56,155 nucleotides of DNA from Sedimenticola sp. Its GTDB lineage: Bacteria > Pseudomonadota > Gammaproteobacteria > Chromatiales > Chromatiaceae. Below are positions 38,862 to 48,513 of the stretch, piece by piece (position 1 is the stretch's first letter; each line of letters starts with the position of its first letter). A program made the position numbers and the translations under genes. The DNA lies in assembly GCA_026985055.1 (NCBI GenBank), contig JALSQZ010000100.1, positions 1 through 56,155 of the forward strand. Direction: 5' to 3'. The notes below the pieces were generated by a model. It saw only the letters and a list, made by a program, of their open reading frames with translations, was not told the origin of the DNA and made no database searches.

Positions 38862-40226
38862 TTATGATTCGTCAAAACCATATTTCTTTATGCGACGTTC
38901 CAGCGCCGGTCGTGAGATACCGAGAATCTCACAGGTCTTTCCCTTGTGCCAGCGGGTGTATTCCAGAATACGACGTACATGCCTTTGTTCGAGTTCGTCC
39001 AGGCTCACAAGCTCCGGGGACTGATCCGGTTGCTGCCCCGTTCCTGATCGGGAGGTGGCATTGACGGGATTGTTCAGTCCCAGCAGGTCGGGAGTAATGG
39101 TGTCATCACGACACAGAACTGCAGCGCGTGTGAGTATATTTTCCAGTTCCCGGACATTCCCTGGCCAGTTGTAGGCCTGCATCATCGTCCAGGTGGCTTC
39201 GGAAATGTTTTTTACCCGGGTATGCAGACGCTGATTGATTTTGTTCAGCAGATGCTCGGTGAGCAGGGAGAGGTCTTCCATGCGATCCCGCAAGGGAGGA
39301 AGAATGATGTTTACCACGTTCAGCCGGTAATAAAGATCTTCACGAAAACGGCCTTCTTCCACCATGGCTTCCAGATCCCGGTTGGTGGCCGCGATGATGC
39401 GCGCAGAGGTGTGCAGGGTTTGCGTGCCGCCAACTCGTTCGTAGGTGCCTTCCTGGAGTACGCGCAATAGCTTGGCTTGCAGATTGAGAGGCAGTTCCCC
39501 CAGTTCATCCAGAAACAGCGTGCCATTTGCTGCCAGTTCAAACTTGCCCTGCTTGCGCCGGTCTGCGCCGGTAAAGCTGCCTTTCTCATGGCCAAAGAGT
39601 TCACTCTCCAGCAGATTTTCCACGATCGCGGAACAGTTGACTGGCAGAAACAGGCCGCTTCGCTCTGAATGATGGTGGATGGCCCGAGCCACGATTTCCT
39701 TGCCGGTACCGCTTTCTCCGGTAATGAGTACACTGGCCTGGCTGCTGGCCACGCTGCCAATGGTTTTGAGCAGGCGTGTGATGCCAGGACTTCTGCCGAC
39801 GATCTGATTCATGTTCACCGGCTCATCCATGGACATGTGGATGGCCTTTACCTTGCGTGACAGGCGATGGTTGCGCAAGGCATTGTTCAATGTGGTATCC
39901 AGTTCCAGTTCATCCATGGGCTTGCGAACAAAGTCATAAGCACCGGCTTTCATCGCCTCGATGACCAGGGAGTTGTCGGATACTCCAGTTACCATGATTA
40001 CGGGAGGTGCATCCGGCTCGGCCTTGATTTCCCTGAGCAGATCCATGCCATAGCCATCCGGCAATTGTTGGTCAAGAAGAATGGCATCTACGGTAGCGTG
40101 GGCCAGAATGTCACGCGCTTCATTCAGGTTCCTTGCGGCTTTGGGCACATGCCCAAGGTCTTCCAGATGCATGCTCAGCAGCTGGGAGAATACTTCGTCA
40201 TCTTCCACGATCAGAATATTTGCCAT
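38862..40226 (-). CDS. NtrC-family response regulator
   Basis: A 454-residue sigma-54 activator. The receiver domain has phospho-acceptor Asp52. The AAA+ domain has Walker A TGESGTGKE and the ELFGHEKGSFTGAD loop, a GSFTGA variant of GAFTGA. A Fis-type helix-turn-helix closes the protein (HKGKTCEILGISRPALERRIKKYG). Start at ATG 40226 (MANILIVEDD); the ATG 12 bases upstream is possible. It is divergent from a histidine kinase, surely its partner. No sigma-54 promoter was found nearby to name a target. Confidence 0.92.
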   Translation of the reverse strand: MANILIVEDDEVFSQLLSMHLEDLGHVPKAARNLNEARDILAHATVDAILLDQQLPDGYGMDLLREIKAEPDAPPVIMVTGVSDNSLVIEAMKAGAYDFVRKPMDELELDTTLNNALRNHRLSRKVKAIHMSMDEPVNMNQIVGRSPGITRLLKTIGSVASSQASVLITGESGTGKEIVARAIHHHSERSGLFLPVNCSAIVENLLESELFGHEKGSFTGADRRKQGKFELAANGTLFLDELGELPLNLQAKLLRVLQEGTYERVGGTQTLHTSARIIAATNRDLEAMVEEGRFREDLYYRLNVVNIILPPLRDRMEDLSLLTEHLLNKINQRLHTRVKNISEATWTMMQAYNWPGNVRELENILTRAAVLCRDDTITPDLLGLNNPVNATSRSGTGQQPDQSPELVSLDELEQRHVRRILEYTRWHKGKTCEILGISRPALERRIKKYGFDES

Positions 40227-40293
40227 CGGGATGAACACTCCGGGGAAATGCTATAGTGAACAGGATCGGGTCTTTGCCAACGAGTTTACTCAA

Positions 40294-41685
40294 GTGTCCC
40301 TGAAAAGTCTTATACGAAAGCAAAAACCACTTACCGTTTCCCTGGTCAGTTTTCTGTTCATGTTGCTGATCGTGGTGATCATAGGCCTGCTTGGTGGACG
40401 CCATATCATCGATTATCTTCAACAAAGACTGGTGGAGCATGGCATCGATCACAATGAAGAAGTAATCATGGGCATGCGTCCCCTACTTGAGCAAAGCTTG
40501 CAGGATGGGGCGGATACAAATCGGATCGTAGCTGATTTTCAGCGTTTCATTGATCATGCACAACCTTTTGGTGTGCGTCTGTTTCTGGTGGATCTTTCTC
40601 AGGGGATGGTGATCGCCGACAGTCTTCAGACGAGTCACTTTCCCTATCCCGTACGGGATCTGGTGGCGACGCCTGTACGTCGTTTCGACGGCAGCCTTGT
40701 CACAGATGTAAACCGGTGGGACGGTACTGTCTGGAGAAAAACTGCCGCCGGTGCAGTTGAACTACTTACCCTGCATCCTCTGAACATGCTGCAACCAGCC
40801 AGACAAAATTGGGCGCTGGGCGTGGGTAGCGACCTTTCTGAACTTCTTCTGCTCATGGATGAATTGCATTTTCATCTGGACGGCGTGTTGTTGCTTACCT
40901 ATGGCTTGATCGGCTTGCTGGGATTTCTGGTGTTGCGCTGGATTGGCAGACGTTACGAACTGGGTCTGGAACAGCAGGTGGAAGCTCGTACCAGGGAACT
41001 GGAAAAAGCCCATCAAAAGTTTCTGGAGCAAGCCCGCCTTGCCACTATTGGGCAAACTGCCTCGGTACTTGCCCACGAAATGCGCAATCCTCTGGCTTCC
41101 ATCAAATTGGCGCTTTCCGGAGTGAGCCGCAGTGAAAATCTTGCGCAAAGGGAGAAACAAAGGGTGGCACTGGTGCTGGGGGAGGTTGACCGTTTGGAAA
41201 ACATGCTTAACGAGAATCTGGAATATGTCCGACCTGTGACCAGGGAAGAACAACCGGTGGTGCTGGACGATTTGCTGGACGAGGTACTGGAGCTGGAACA
41301 ACCCATGATGGACAGCGCCTCTGTCAAGGTGCGGCGGCTGCGTTGCACGGACTGCCCCGGCATCCGTCTGGATTCGCAAAAAATGCGGCAGGTGCTGCTG
41401 AATCTGCTCAAGAATGCCCGGGAGGCCACCTCTACGGGAGGAAGGATCGATGTAATCCTGGAGCAGGCAGGTGAGGAATTGGTGTTGTTAATCCGTAATC
41501 CGGGAGATGGATTGAGTAAAGAGATTCGGGAGCATGCTTTCGATCTGTTTTTTACAACCAAGGCACGGGGAACAGGACTGGGCCTGGGATTGGTCAAAAG
41601 AGTAGTGGAAGAACACGGAGGCAGGGTGAATCTCCGCGAAGATCATGACGGGAGCATATCGGTTCGTGTCGTTTTGCCGTTGTAA
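40294..41685 (+). CDS. Sensor histidine kinase
   Basis: A 463-residue membrane kinase, partner of the divergent regulator. Two membrane helices (about 16-36 and 190-215) flank a periplasmic sensor of about 150 residues. A coiled coil follows, then the H-box LAHEMRNPLASIKLAL and an ATPase domain with N-box NLLKNAREA and a G box GTGLGLGLVKRVV. No ATG begins it well: GTG 40294 is used. The frame is open upstream to ATG 40231, five bases from the regulator start, which would leave no room for promoters. The kinase is followed by copper genes, so a metal-related signal is possible. Confidence 0.85.
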   Translation: MSLKSLIRKQKPLTVSLVSFLFMLLIVVIIGLLGGRHIIDYLQQRLVEHGIDHNEEVIMGMRPLLEQSLQDGADTNRIVADFQRFIDHAQPFGVRLFLVDLSQGMVIADSLQTSHFPYPVRDLVATPVRRFDGSLVTDVNRWDGTVWRKTAAGAVELLTLHPLNMLQPARQNWALGVGSDLSELLLLMDELHFHLDGVLLLTYGLIGLLGFLVLRWIGRRYELGLEQQVEARTRELEKAHQKFLEQARLATIGQTASVLAHEMRNPLASIKLALSGVSRSENLAQREKQRVALVLGEVDRLENMLNENLEYVRPVTREEQPVVLDDLLDEVLELEQPMMDSASVKVRRLRCTDCPGIRLDSQKMRQVLLNLLKNAREATSTGGRIDVILEQAGEELVLLIRNPGDGLSKEIREHAFDLFFTTKARGTGLGLGLVKRVVEEHGGRVNLREDHDGSISVRVVLPL

Positions 41686-41803
41686 TCGCACTCAGCAGTT
41701 CCGATATGCAGCATATTGCCTGTGATGCCGAATGCAATTTCAAGACGGAGAAAAAAGGGGATTGTGGCCACAACTCTTGAATTTCCGTATCCGTCTCCGT
41801 ATC

Positions 41804-42151
41804 ATGCCCCGCATGCGCAAAGGTATCCGACAATTGTTTACTGCCTTGCTGATCCTGGCAATGATGCTGTCCGGGTTGCAATCTGTTGCTGTCGCTGAGA
41901 TCAGTACAGCCGATGATGCAATGCACGTGAATGCAATGTCCATGGATCATGATTGCGCTGACTGCGATACCCAGGACTGTTGTATGACACAGACTTGTCA
42001 GATGACAGTCCATTGCGTTTCTTATGCTGCCATCCTGGGCAGGACTGCACTGCCAGCACATGACAAAAGTGGCAATCGCCTTCCCCGGTTGTTTCCGCCG
42101 GTTTTACCTCCTTCCCTGATTCCCACCATATACCGCCCACCCTGGGTCTGA
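41804..42151 (+). CDS. Small Cys/His/Met-rich exported protein before the cus operon
   Basis: A 115-residue (if started at 41804) protein with signal peptide (about 1-30). A metal-binding stretch follows: MHVNAMSMDHDCADCDTQDC, then CCMTQTCQMTVHC. It resembles copper-linked DUF2946-like proteins by pattern. The frame extends to 41732, and the start is not settled as no ribosome site is obvious; ATG 41813 is a further option. The gene lies just before the efflux operon on the same strand. Confidence 0.65.
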   Translation: MPRMRKGIRQLFTALLILAMMLSGLQSVAVAEISTADDAMHVNAMSMDHDCADCDTQDCCMTQTCQMTVHCVSYAAILGRTALPAHDKSGNRLPRLFPPVLPPSLIPTIYRPPWV

Positions 42152-42273
42152 CTCCAATTTATCTTTGAATTCTGATTGACAGTCTTGGCGGACTGCATCA
42201 GGCATTGTTGTTTATACCTGCCGTTAGTTATGTTCAAGCTTGACGGTGGGAGAAAAACGGTTGGAGTTTTAGC

Positions 42274-43563
42274 ATGAAAACTGACTATCAGAGGATGCGT
42301 ATGCCGTGCATCCTTTTTCCCGTACTACTGATCCTGTTGTTGAGAACTGGTTTTGCTGTCGCTGACATGCCGGAAGTACTCGATATCCGCGAGGCGGAGC
42401 GCATCGCCCTGCAGCATGATCCCAAGCTACTTGCTGGCAAGGCGCGCGCAGAGGCGCTCGATGCCGATGCTGTCGCGGATGGACAACTGCCGGACCCCAA
42501 AATCCGCACCGGTTTGTACAACACCCCACTGGATGATTTTGATTTGCGTCGTGAACCCAGCACCCAGTTGAGATTTGGAATACAACAGACCTTTCCCCGC
42601 GGTGACACGTTGACATTCCGGCAGAAAAAAACCCTCGCCAAGGCAAAGGTAGAGCGGTTACGCACCACATTGGAATCATTGAAGATCCTGCGAAACGTGA
42701 GAAAGACCTATCTGGATGTCTATTATCAGGTGCAAGCGGCCGGGATAATCGAAAGCAGTCGTGAACTCTTCCAGAGTCTGACCGAAATCACTCAGGTTCA
42801 ATATGGATCAGGTGGTTCGTCCCAGCAGGATGTATTGCGCGCTGAGCTGGAGCTTTCGCGACTGGATGACCGCCTCACCCAAGTAAAGACCGCAGAGGAC
42901 GCCGCACGGGCAAAACTTTCTCGCTGGCTGGGAAAATCCGCATGGCTGGGACTAAAAAAAGAGCTGCCTGATGTTCCTGCAATAACGAACAAGACAGGTG
43001 TGGAAGCTTCCCTGAAACAGCATCCCGAAATTCTCCTGCAATCAGCAATCATCGAAATACACCAGCAAGCAATTGCCATTTCCCGGGAGCAGTACAAGCC
43101 TGGCTGGACGCTAGGCGTGGAATACCGCAAACGTTTTGGTGACAACCCGGATGATTCCAATCGTTCTGATATGGCCGCGCTCATGCTTACCGTCGATGTC
43201 CCACTGTTTGCAGAAAAACGCCAGGATAGCCGTCTGGCTGCAAGCCAGAAACGAGCCGATGCAGCCTATCTGGATAGAGAAAACAAATGGCGTCTGTTGC
43301 GTGAAGGCCTGGCTGCAGCCGATAGCAGAAGATTGCGTCTGGAAGAGCGCTTGCAGCGATATGAACAACGACTGATAAAAGAAGCTGAAGAGAATGCCCG
43401 CGCAGCTCTTTTGGCCTATCAGAGTCGCACCATTGAATTTACTGGCCTCATGCGTGCTCGTATCACCGAACTGGATGTCCATCTGCAGGCTTTGAAACTT
43501 CGTGTGGATCTTCTCAAGACTCATGCCGATCTGAACTACCTGGCAGCAGGAGAAAGCTCATGA
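42274..43563 (+). CDS. cusC: Outer-membrane factor of Cus-type efflux (CusC-like, TolC family)
   Basis: A 429-residue outer-membrane channel of the TolC family with signal peptide (about 1-30) and long helical coiled hairpins (LRTTLESLKILRNVRKTYLDVYYQVQAA; LSRLDDRLTQVKTAEDAARAKLS). It opens the export path of the RND pump. GGAG precedes ATG 42274. It overlaps cusB by four bases (ATGA). Function is assigned from the neighbouring pump. Confidence 0.88.
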   Translation: MKTDYQRMRMPCILFPVLLILLLRTGFAVADMPEVLDIREAERIALQHDPKLLAGKARAEALDADAVADGQLPDPKIRTGLYNTPLDDFDLRREPSTQLRFGIQQTFPRGDTLTFRQKKTLAKAKVERLRTTLESLKILRNVRKTYLDVYYQVQAAGIIESSRELFQSLTEITQVQYGSGGSSQQDVLRAELELSRLDDRLTQVKTAEDAARAKLSRWLGKSAWLGLKKELPDVPAITNKTGVEASLKQHPEILLQSAIIEIHQQAIAISREQYKPGWTLGVEYRKRFGDNPDDSNRSDMAALMLTVDVPLFAEKRQDSRLAASQKRADAAYLDRENKWRLLREGLAAADSRRLRLEERLQRYEQRLIKEAEENARAALLAYQSRTIEFTGLMRARITELDVHLQALKLRVDLLKTHADLNYLAAGESS

Positions 43564-45008
43564 AAAATAGTCTGTTCGCAATCCTTGTCGCCTTTTCAGG
43601 GACAGCAGTCATGCCTGCCCTGGCTGACGACAGTGGGGAAAAGAAAATTCTTTACTGGGTAGCGCCCATGGATCCTGGTTACCGTCGTGATGCGCCCGGA
43701 AAATCGCCGATGGGAATGGATTTGATACCCGTTTATGAAGATGCGGAAGCACAACAAAGTGATGTGCACATTTCTCCTGTCGTTGTACAGAATCTTGGCA
43801 TCAGAACATCTACAGCCCACCTGGGAGAGTTGTCCCGCCTCATCGACACCGTTGGATATATCGGCTACGACGAATCCCGGCTCGCACACATTCACATGCG
43901 GGTATCAGGATGGATTGAAGGGCTGCGCGTAAGTTCGGAAGGAGAATCGGTAAAGCATGGACAGCGTCTGTTCAGTATTTACTCCCCGGATCTTGTTAAT
44001 GCCCAGGAGGAATTTCTACGTTCTCTGAGCAGTGGGAACAAAGGGCTGATACAGGCCTCCAGAGAGAGGCTCAAGGCGCTGGGCATTGGCAATGGAGAGA
44101 TAACTGCACTGGAAAAATACCGCAAGGTGCAACAAACCGTACCTGTGTATGCGCCGCAGGATGGGGTGGTATCAGAACTGAACGTGCGCGAAGGCATGTA
44201 TGTAAAACCGGATTCCAACATCATGACTTTGGCGGATCTGTCCAGTATCTGGCTGATCGCCGAGGTATTCGAACGTCAGGCGGACTGGGTGCGCGTGGGA
44301 GACAAGGCGGAAATGACGATACCCTATCTTCCGGGAAAGGTGTGGCAGGGAAAAGTGGAATATATCTATCCCAGTCTGGATGCCAAAACGCGTACTTTGA
44401 TGGCGCGGTTACGTTTTGACAATCCGGGTGAATCCCTTAAACCCAATATGTATGCCAGAGTAAAGCTTTATGCCAGTCCACGTAGCCGTGTACTGACCAT
44501 CCCGATGGAGGCGCTGATTCGTACTGGCACCAGGGATAGGGTTATCGTTTCCCTGGGAGAAGGCCGCTTCAATGCCGTGGAAGTACTGACCGGTATCGAA
44601 AGCGAAGACAGGGTGGAAATTCTCGATGGATTGAGCCCCGGTGATACCGTTGTTGTCTCCGGCCAGTTCCTGCTCGACTCCGAAGCCAGCCTCAAGGGCA
44701 GTTTTAACCGCATGTCGGAACAGTCTGTGAAAGAATCTTCCGGATCAACGGATAAAGCATCGCGAGAAATGGCGAAGGGAAGGGGGCGTATTGTCAGCCT
44801 CTTGCCGGAGCAGCATATGATCAAACTCAAGCACGATCCAATTCCTGCCCTGCAATGGCCCGCCATGGAAATGATGTTCATTCTGGACGACCGGATCGAC
44901 GTCACCGCCTTTGCCGAAGGAGATGAAGTGATTTTTGAATTGGCAAAGCGTGGCAATGATTTTCATGTGCTCTCCCTCAAAGCGGTGCAAGGGGAGGGAA
45001 AACCATGA
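43560..45008 (+). CDS. cusB: Membrane-fusion protein CusB with a fused CusF-like metallochaperone
   Basis: A 482-residue periplasmic adaptor. The signal peptide is followed by a heavy-metal-binding segment (WVAPMDPGYRRDAPGKSPMGM), the adaptor core (barrel-sandwich and beta-barrel, about 75-375), and a C-terminal domain of about 75 residues. This last part matches CusF: His425, Trp433, Met436 and Met438 have the same spacing (+8, +11, +13) as CusF His36, Trp44, Met47 and Met49. The protein therefore combines CusB and CusF in one chain. It overlaps both neighbours by four bases. Confidence 0.92.
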   Translation: MKNSLFAILVAFSGTAVMPALADDSGEKKILYWVAPMDPGYRRDAPGKSPMGMDLIPVYEDAEAQQSDVHISPVVVQNLGIRTSTAHLGELSRLIDTVGYIGYDESRLAHIHMRVSGWIEGLRVSSEGESVKHGQRLFSIYSPDLVNAQEEFLRSLSSGNKGLIQASRERLKALGIGNGEITALEKYRKVQQTVPVYAPQDGVVSELNVREGMYVKPDSNIMTLADLSSIWLIAEVFERQADWVRVGDKAEMTIPYLPGKVWQGKVEYIYPSLDAKTRTLMARLRFDNPGESLKPNMYARVKLYASPRSRVLTIPMEALIRTGTRDRVIVSLGEGRFNAVEVLTGIESEDRVEILDGLSPGDTVVVSGQFLLDSEASLKGSFNRMSEQSVKESSGSTDKASREMAKGRGRIVSLLPEQHMIKLKHDPIPALQWPAMEMMFILDDRIDVTAFAEGDEVIFELAKRGNDFHVLSLKAVQGEGKP

Positions 45009-48000
45009 TTCAGTCGATCATTGAATGGTCCTTGCGCAATCGTTTCATGGTGATTCTCCTCACTCTGATCGTCACCGGTTGGGGAATATATTCGGTAAAG
45101 AATACGCCACTGGATGCAATACCTGACCTGTCAGATGTCCAGGTCATTATCAAGACCAGTTTTCCCGGACAGGCGCCTCAAGTAGTGGAAGATCAGGTTA
45201 CTTATCCACTTACCACAGCAATGTTGTCGGTACCCAAGGCAATAAATGTGCGGGGTTATTCTTTCTTTGGTGACTCCTACATATACGTCATATTCGAAGA
45301 TGGCACTGATCCATACTGGGCGCGTTCCCGCGTTCTCGAATATCTCAGCCAGGCCGAGAGCAAATTGCCTCCGGACGCAAAACCGGAACTGGGACCAGAT
45401 GCAACTGGTGTGGGATGGATCTTTGAATATGCCCTCGTTGATCGAAACAACCGGCATGATTTGTCCCAGCTACGCAGCCTGCAGGATTGGTACCTGAAAT
45501 TTGAATTGCAGACAGTTCCCGGCGTGTCTGAAGTGGCTACCATCGGCGGCATGGTAAAGCAGTATCAGGTGGTGGTTGATCCGGATGGTTTACGAGCCTA
45601 CGGATTGAATCTCTCCCAGATCCGCAAAGCCATACAGCAGGGCAATCGGGAAAGTGGTGGATCCGTTATCGAGATGGGGGAGGCCGAGTACATGATTCGA
45701 GCCACCGGGTATATCGACAGTATCGAGGATCTGCGGGAGATTCCTCTGGGCATGAGCCGCATGGGAGTGCCCATTACCCTGAAGGATGTGGCTCAGGTGC
45801 GTTTGGGCCCACAGATGCGCCGGGGTGTAGCAGAGCTCAACGGGGAGGGTGAAGTTGTTGGTGGCGTGATTATTATGCGCTTTGGTGAAAATGCCTTGTC
45901 AGTCATTTCCAATACCAAAAAGAAGTTGCGAGAGCTGGCCAGGGGGTTGCCGGAAGGAGTCGAGATTGTACCGACTTATGACCGTTCCGGATTGATTCAC
46001 AGAGCGGTTGAAACCCTGGATGGCAAGTTGCTGGAAGAATTCATCGTGGTAGCGGTTGTGTGTGCAGTATTCCTCTTTCATCTGCGTTCTGCTTTGGTCG
46101 TCATTTTGTCGCTTCCGGTTGGTATTCTGGTAGCTTTCATCATTATGGAGCGCATGGGAATCAATGCCAACATCATGTCACTTGGAGGCATTGCCATCGC
46201 CATTGGCGCCATGGTGGATGCTGCCATCGTAATGATCGAGAATGTCCACAAGCATGTCGAAAAAACGCCGTTAACAAACGATAATCGTTGGGCAGTCATG
46301 GCTCAGGCCGCCACTGAAGTCGGGCCTCCGCTGTTTTTTTCCTTGTTGATTATTACCTTGAGCTTTCTTCCTGTGTTTACTCTGGAGGCTCAGGAAGGAA
46401 GGCTGTTCGCCCCCTTGGCCTATACCAAGACGTTTGCCATGGCAGCGGCGGCAGGACTGTCCATTACCCTGGTGCCGGTTCTGATGGGCTACTTTATTCG
46501 CGGCCATATCACTGCGGAAGAAAAGAACCCCGTTAACCGCCTTCTGATTGCCGTTTACCGGCCTGTCATTCATCTCGTGCTGAAAATCCCCCGGATATTG
46601 GTGGTGCTGACACTGGTGCTTATCGTGGCGGGCTTCTGGCCGCTGGATCGAATTGGCAGTGAGTTCATGCCCGATCTGGATGAAGGAGATCTCCTCTACA
46701 TGCCGAGTGCCTTTCCTGCTGTTTCCATTGGGAAGGCGCAGCAGTTGTTGCAGCAGACGGATAAACTCATCAAAACCGTGCCGGAAGTAAAACGTGTGTT
46801 TGGCAAGATAGGACGCGCCGATTCAGCTACGGATCCTGCTCCCCTGACCATGGTAGAGACCACAATTCAGCTCAAACCAAGAAACGAATGGCGCCCCGGA
46901 ATGACCATGGAAAAACTCAAGCAGGAACTGGATCAGCTGGTGAAATTTCCCGGTCTGACAAATGCATGGGTGATGCCGATAAAGAATCGTATTGATATGC
47001 TTGCTACAGGGATCAAGACGCCGGTAGGGGTAAAGATTGCCGGCCCTGATCTCAAAGTGATACAGCGGCTTGGCAAGCAGCTTGAAACTGTCATCCAGCA
47101 GGTTCCAGGCACAGTGAGTGTATATTCGGAACGAGTGGCTGGAGGTCGTTACGTAACCGTGGACATCAAGCGCAAGGCGGCAGCCCGTTTCGGCCTGAAT
47201 ATCGCCGATGTTCAGGATGTGGTGCGTACGGCACTCGGTGGTATGCGAGTCGCCCAATCGGTAGAAGGACTGGAACGCTATCCGATCAATGTCCGCTATC
47301 CTCGTGAAACCAGGGATTCCCTTGAAAAGATCCGCAATCTGCCGGTAGTGACTCCTGCAGGGGCGCATATCCCGCTGGCTGAAGTTGCGGATATTCGAGT
47401 TGAATCTGGTCCCGGCATGATCAAGACCGAGAATGCCCGGCTGAATGGCTGGACCTATATCGATATCCAGGGCCGGGATCTGGGCTCTTATGTGGTTGAT
47501 GCGCAGAAGGCAGTGGCGGATCATCTGGATCTGCCGCCTGGGTATTCCGTTTCCTGGTCAGGGCAATATGAATACATGATGCGCGCCAAGGAAAAGCTGT
47601 CCATGGTGGTGCCGGTAACTCTTGTCATTATCGTGTTGCTGCTCTACCTGAACTTCCGAAACTTTACCGAGGTGTTGATTATCATAGGTACCTTGCCTCT
47701 TGCGTTGGCCGGTGGAATCTGGCTCCTCTACCTTCTGGATTACAACATGTCCGTGGCCGTTGGCGTAGGCTTTATCGCCCTGGCAGGTGTATCTGTGGAG
47801 ATTGGTGTGGTCATGCTGGTTTATCTGAATCAGGCTTTGCGGCGTATTACTGATGAAGCGGCCCGCCAAGGCAGAAAACTCAATCGGGACGATGTGCGTG
47901 ACGCAGTAGTGGAAGGTGCGTTGTTACGAGTCCGTCCCATCATGATGACTGTAGCCGCCATTATTGCTGGACTTCTGCCTATCATGCTTGGCGGGGGCAC

Positions 48001-48148
48001 GGGGTCTGAAGTCATGCGCCGTATCGCTGCGCCCATGATAGGTGGAATGGCAAGCGCTACTGTTCTTACCCTAATCGTTTTGCCGGCGGTTTTTCTTATC
48101 TGGAAACAGAGAGGGATAGTCGTCGATCCCAAGGAGAATGGAAAATGA
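45005..48148 (+). CDS. cusA: Copper/silver RND efflux pump CusA
   Basis: A 1047-residue inner-membrane RND transporter of the heavy-metal (HME) type with 12 helices and two large periplasmic loops. The methionines that pass Cu(I)/Ag(I) in E. coli CusA (573, 623, 672) correspond here to Met566 (DLLYM), Met616 (LTMVETT) and Met665 (RIDM), the same seven-residue offset each time. This argues for copper/silver and against zinc/cobalt. Proton-relay acidic residues lie in GAMVDAAIVMIENVHKH. It overlaps cusB and the PII-like gene by four bases. Confidence 0.95.
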   Translation: MIQSIIEWSLRNRFMVILLTLIVTGWGIYSVKNTPLDAIPDLSDVQVIIKTSFPGQAPQVVEDQVTYPLTTAMLSVPKAINVRGYSFFGDSYIYVIFEDGTDPYWARSRVLEYLSQAESKLPPDAKPELGPDATGVGWIFEYALVDRNNRHDLSQLRSLQDWYLKFELQTVPGVSEVATIGGMVKQYQVVVDPDGLRAYGLNLSQIRKAIQQGNRESGGSVIEMGEAEYMIRATGYIDSIEDLREIPLGMSRMGVPITLKDVAQVRLGPQMRRGVAELNGEGEVVGGVIIMRFGENALSVISNTKKKLRELARGLPEGVEIVPTYDRSGLIHRAVETLDGKLLEEFIVVAVVCAVFLFHLRSALVVILSLPVGILVAFIIMERMGINANIMSLGGIAIAIGAMVDAAIVMIENVHKHVEKTPLTNDNRWAVMAQAATEVGPPLFFSLLIITLSFLPVFTLEAQEGRLFAPLAYTKTFAMAAAAGLSITLVPVLMGYFIRGHITAEEKNPVNRLLIAVYRPVIHLVLKIPRILVVLTLVLIVAGFWPLDRIGSEFMPDLDEGDLLYMPSAFPAVSIGKAQQLLQQTDKLIKTVPEVKRVFGKIGRADSATDPAPLTMVETTIQLKPRNEWRPGMTMEKLKQELDQLVKFPGLTNAWVMPIKNRIDMLATGIKTPVGVKIAGPDLKVIQRLGKQLETVIQQVPGTVSVYSERVAGGRYVTVDIKRKAAARFGLNIADVQDVVRTALGGMRVAQSVEGLERYPINVRYPRETRDSLEKIRNLPVVTPAGAHIPLAEVADIRVESGPGMIKTENARLNGWTYIDIQGRDLGSYVVDAQKAVADHLDLPPGYSVSWSGQYEYMMRAKEKLSMVVPVTLVIIVLLLYLNFRNFTEVLIIIGTLPLALAGGIWLLYLLDYNMSVAVGVGFIALAGVSVEIGVVMLVYLNQALRRITDEAARQGRKLNRDDVRDAVVEGALLRVRPIMMTVAAIIAGLLPIMLGGGTGSEVMRRIAAPMIGGMASATVLTLIVLPAVFLIWKQRGIVVDPKENGK

Positions 48149-48471
48149 GTTTTGCAAAGATAACGGCCATTGTGCGGCCATCAGCAGTAACAGCCATTGA
48201 GGAGAAACTGCATGAGGCCGGGGTACCGGGAATGAGTGTCAGCCACGTAAAAGGCTATGGAGACTATGCGGATTTTTTTCGTAATGACTGGATGGTCTCT
48301 CATGTGCGGATAGAAGTCTTTCTTTCTGCCTCACGGGCAGAGGCAGTGGCTGAACTTATTATGGAAGCGGCCCATACCGGTTTGGATGGCGATGGTCTGG
48401 TGGCTATCGTTCCGGTATCCGCCATCTATCACATTCGCACCAGAAAGCGTTGTCAGGAAGATGTCTGTTGA
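48145..48471 (+). CDS. PII-like protein of the metal-efflux operon
   Basis: A 108-residue PII-superfamily protein (TAIVRPSAVTAIEEKLHEAG; VRIEVFLSASRAEAVAELIMEAAHTGLDGDGLVAIVPV). The T loop is short and has FFRNDW in place of the uridylylated Tyr of GlnB, so it is not a nitrogen sensor of the standard kind. PII-like genes fused to RND metal pump operons have been noted as a separate group. A regulatory or metal/nucleotide-binding role at the pump is inferred. It overlaps cusA by four bases. Confidence 0.88.
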   Translation: MSFAKITAIVRPSAVTAIEEKLHEAGVPGMSVSHVKGYGDYADFFRNDWMVSHVRIEVFLSASRAEAVAELIMEAAHTGLDGDGLVAIVPVSAIYHIRTRKRCQEDVC

Positions 48472-48513
48472 ATAACGCCTGAAATTCCCATAGTTCAATA
48501 AGAGGTGAGTAAC

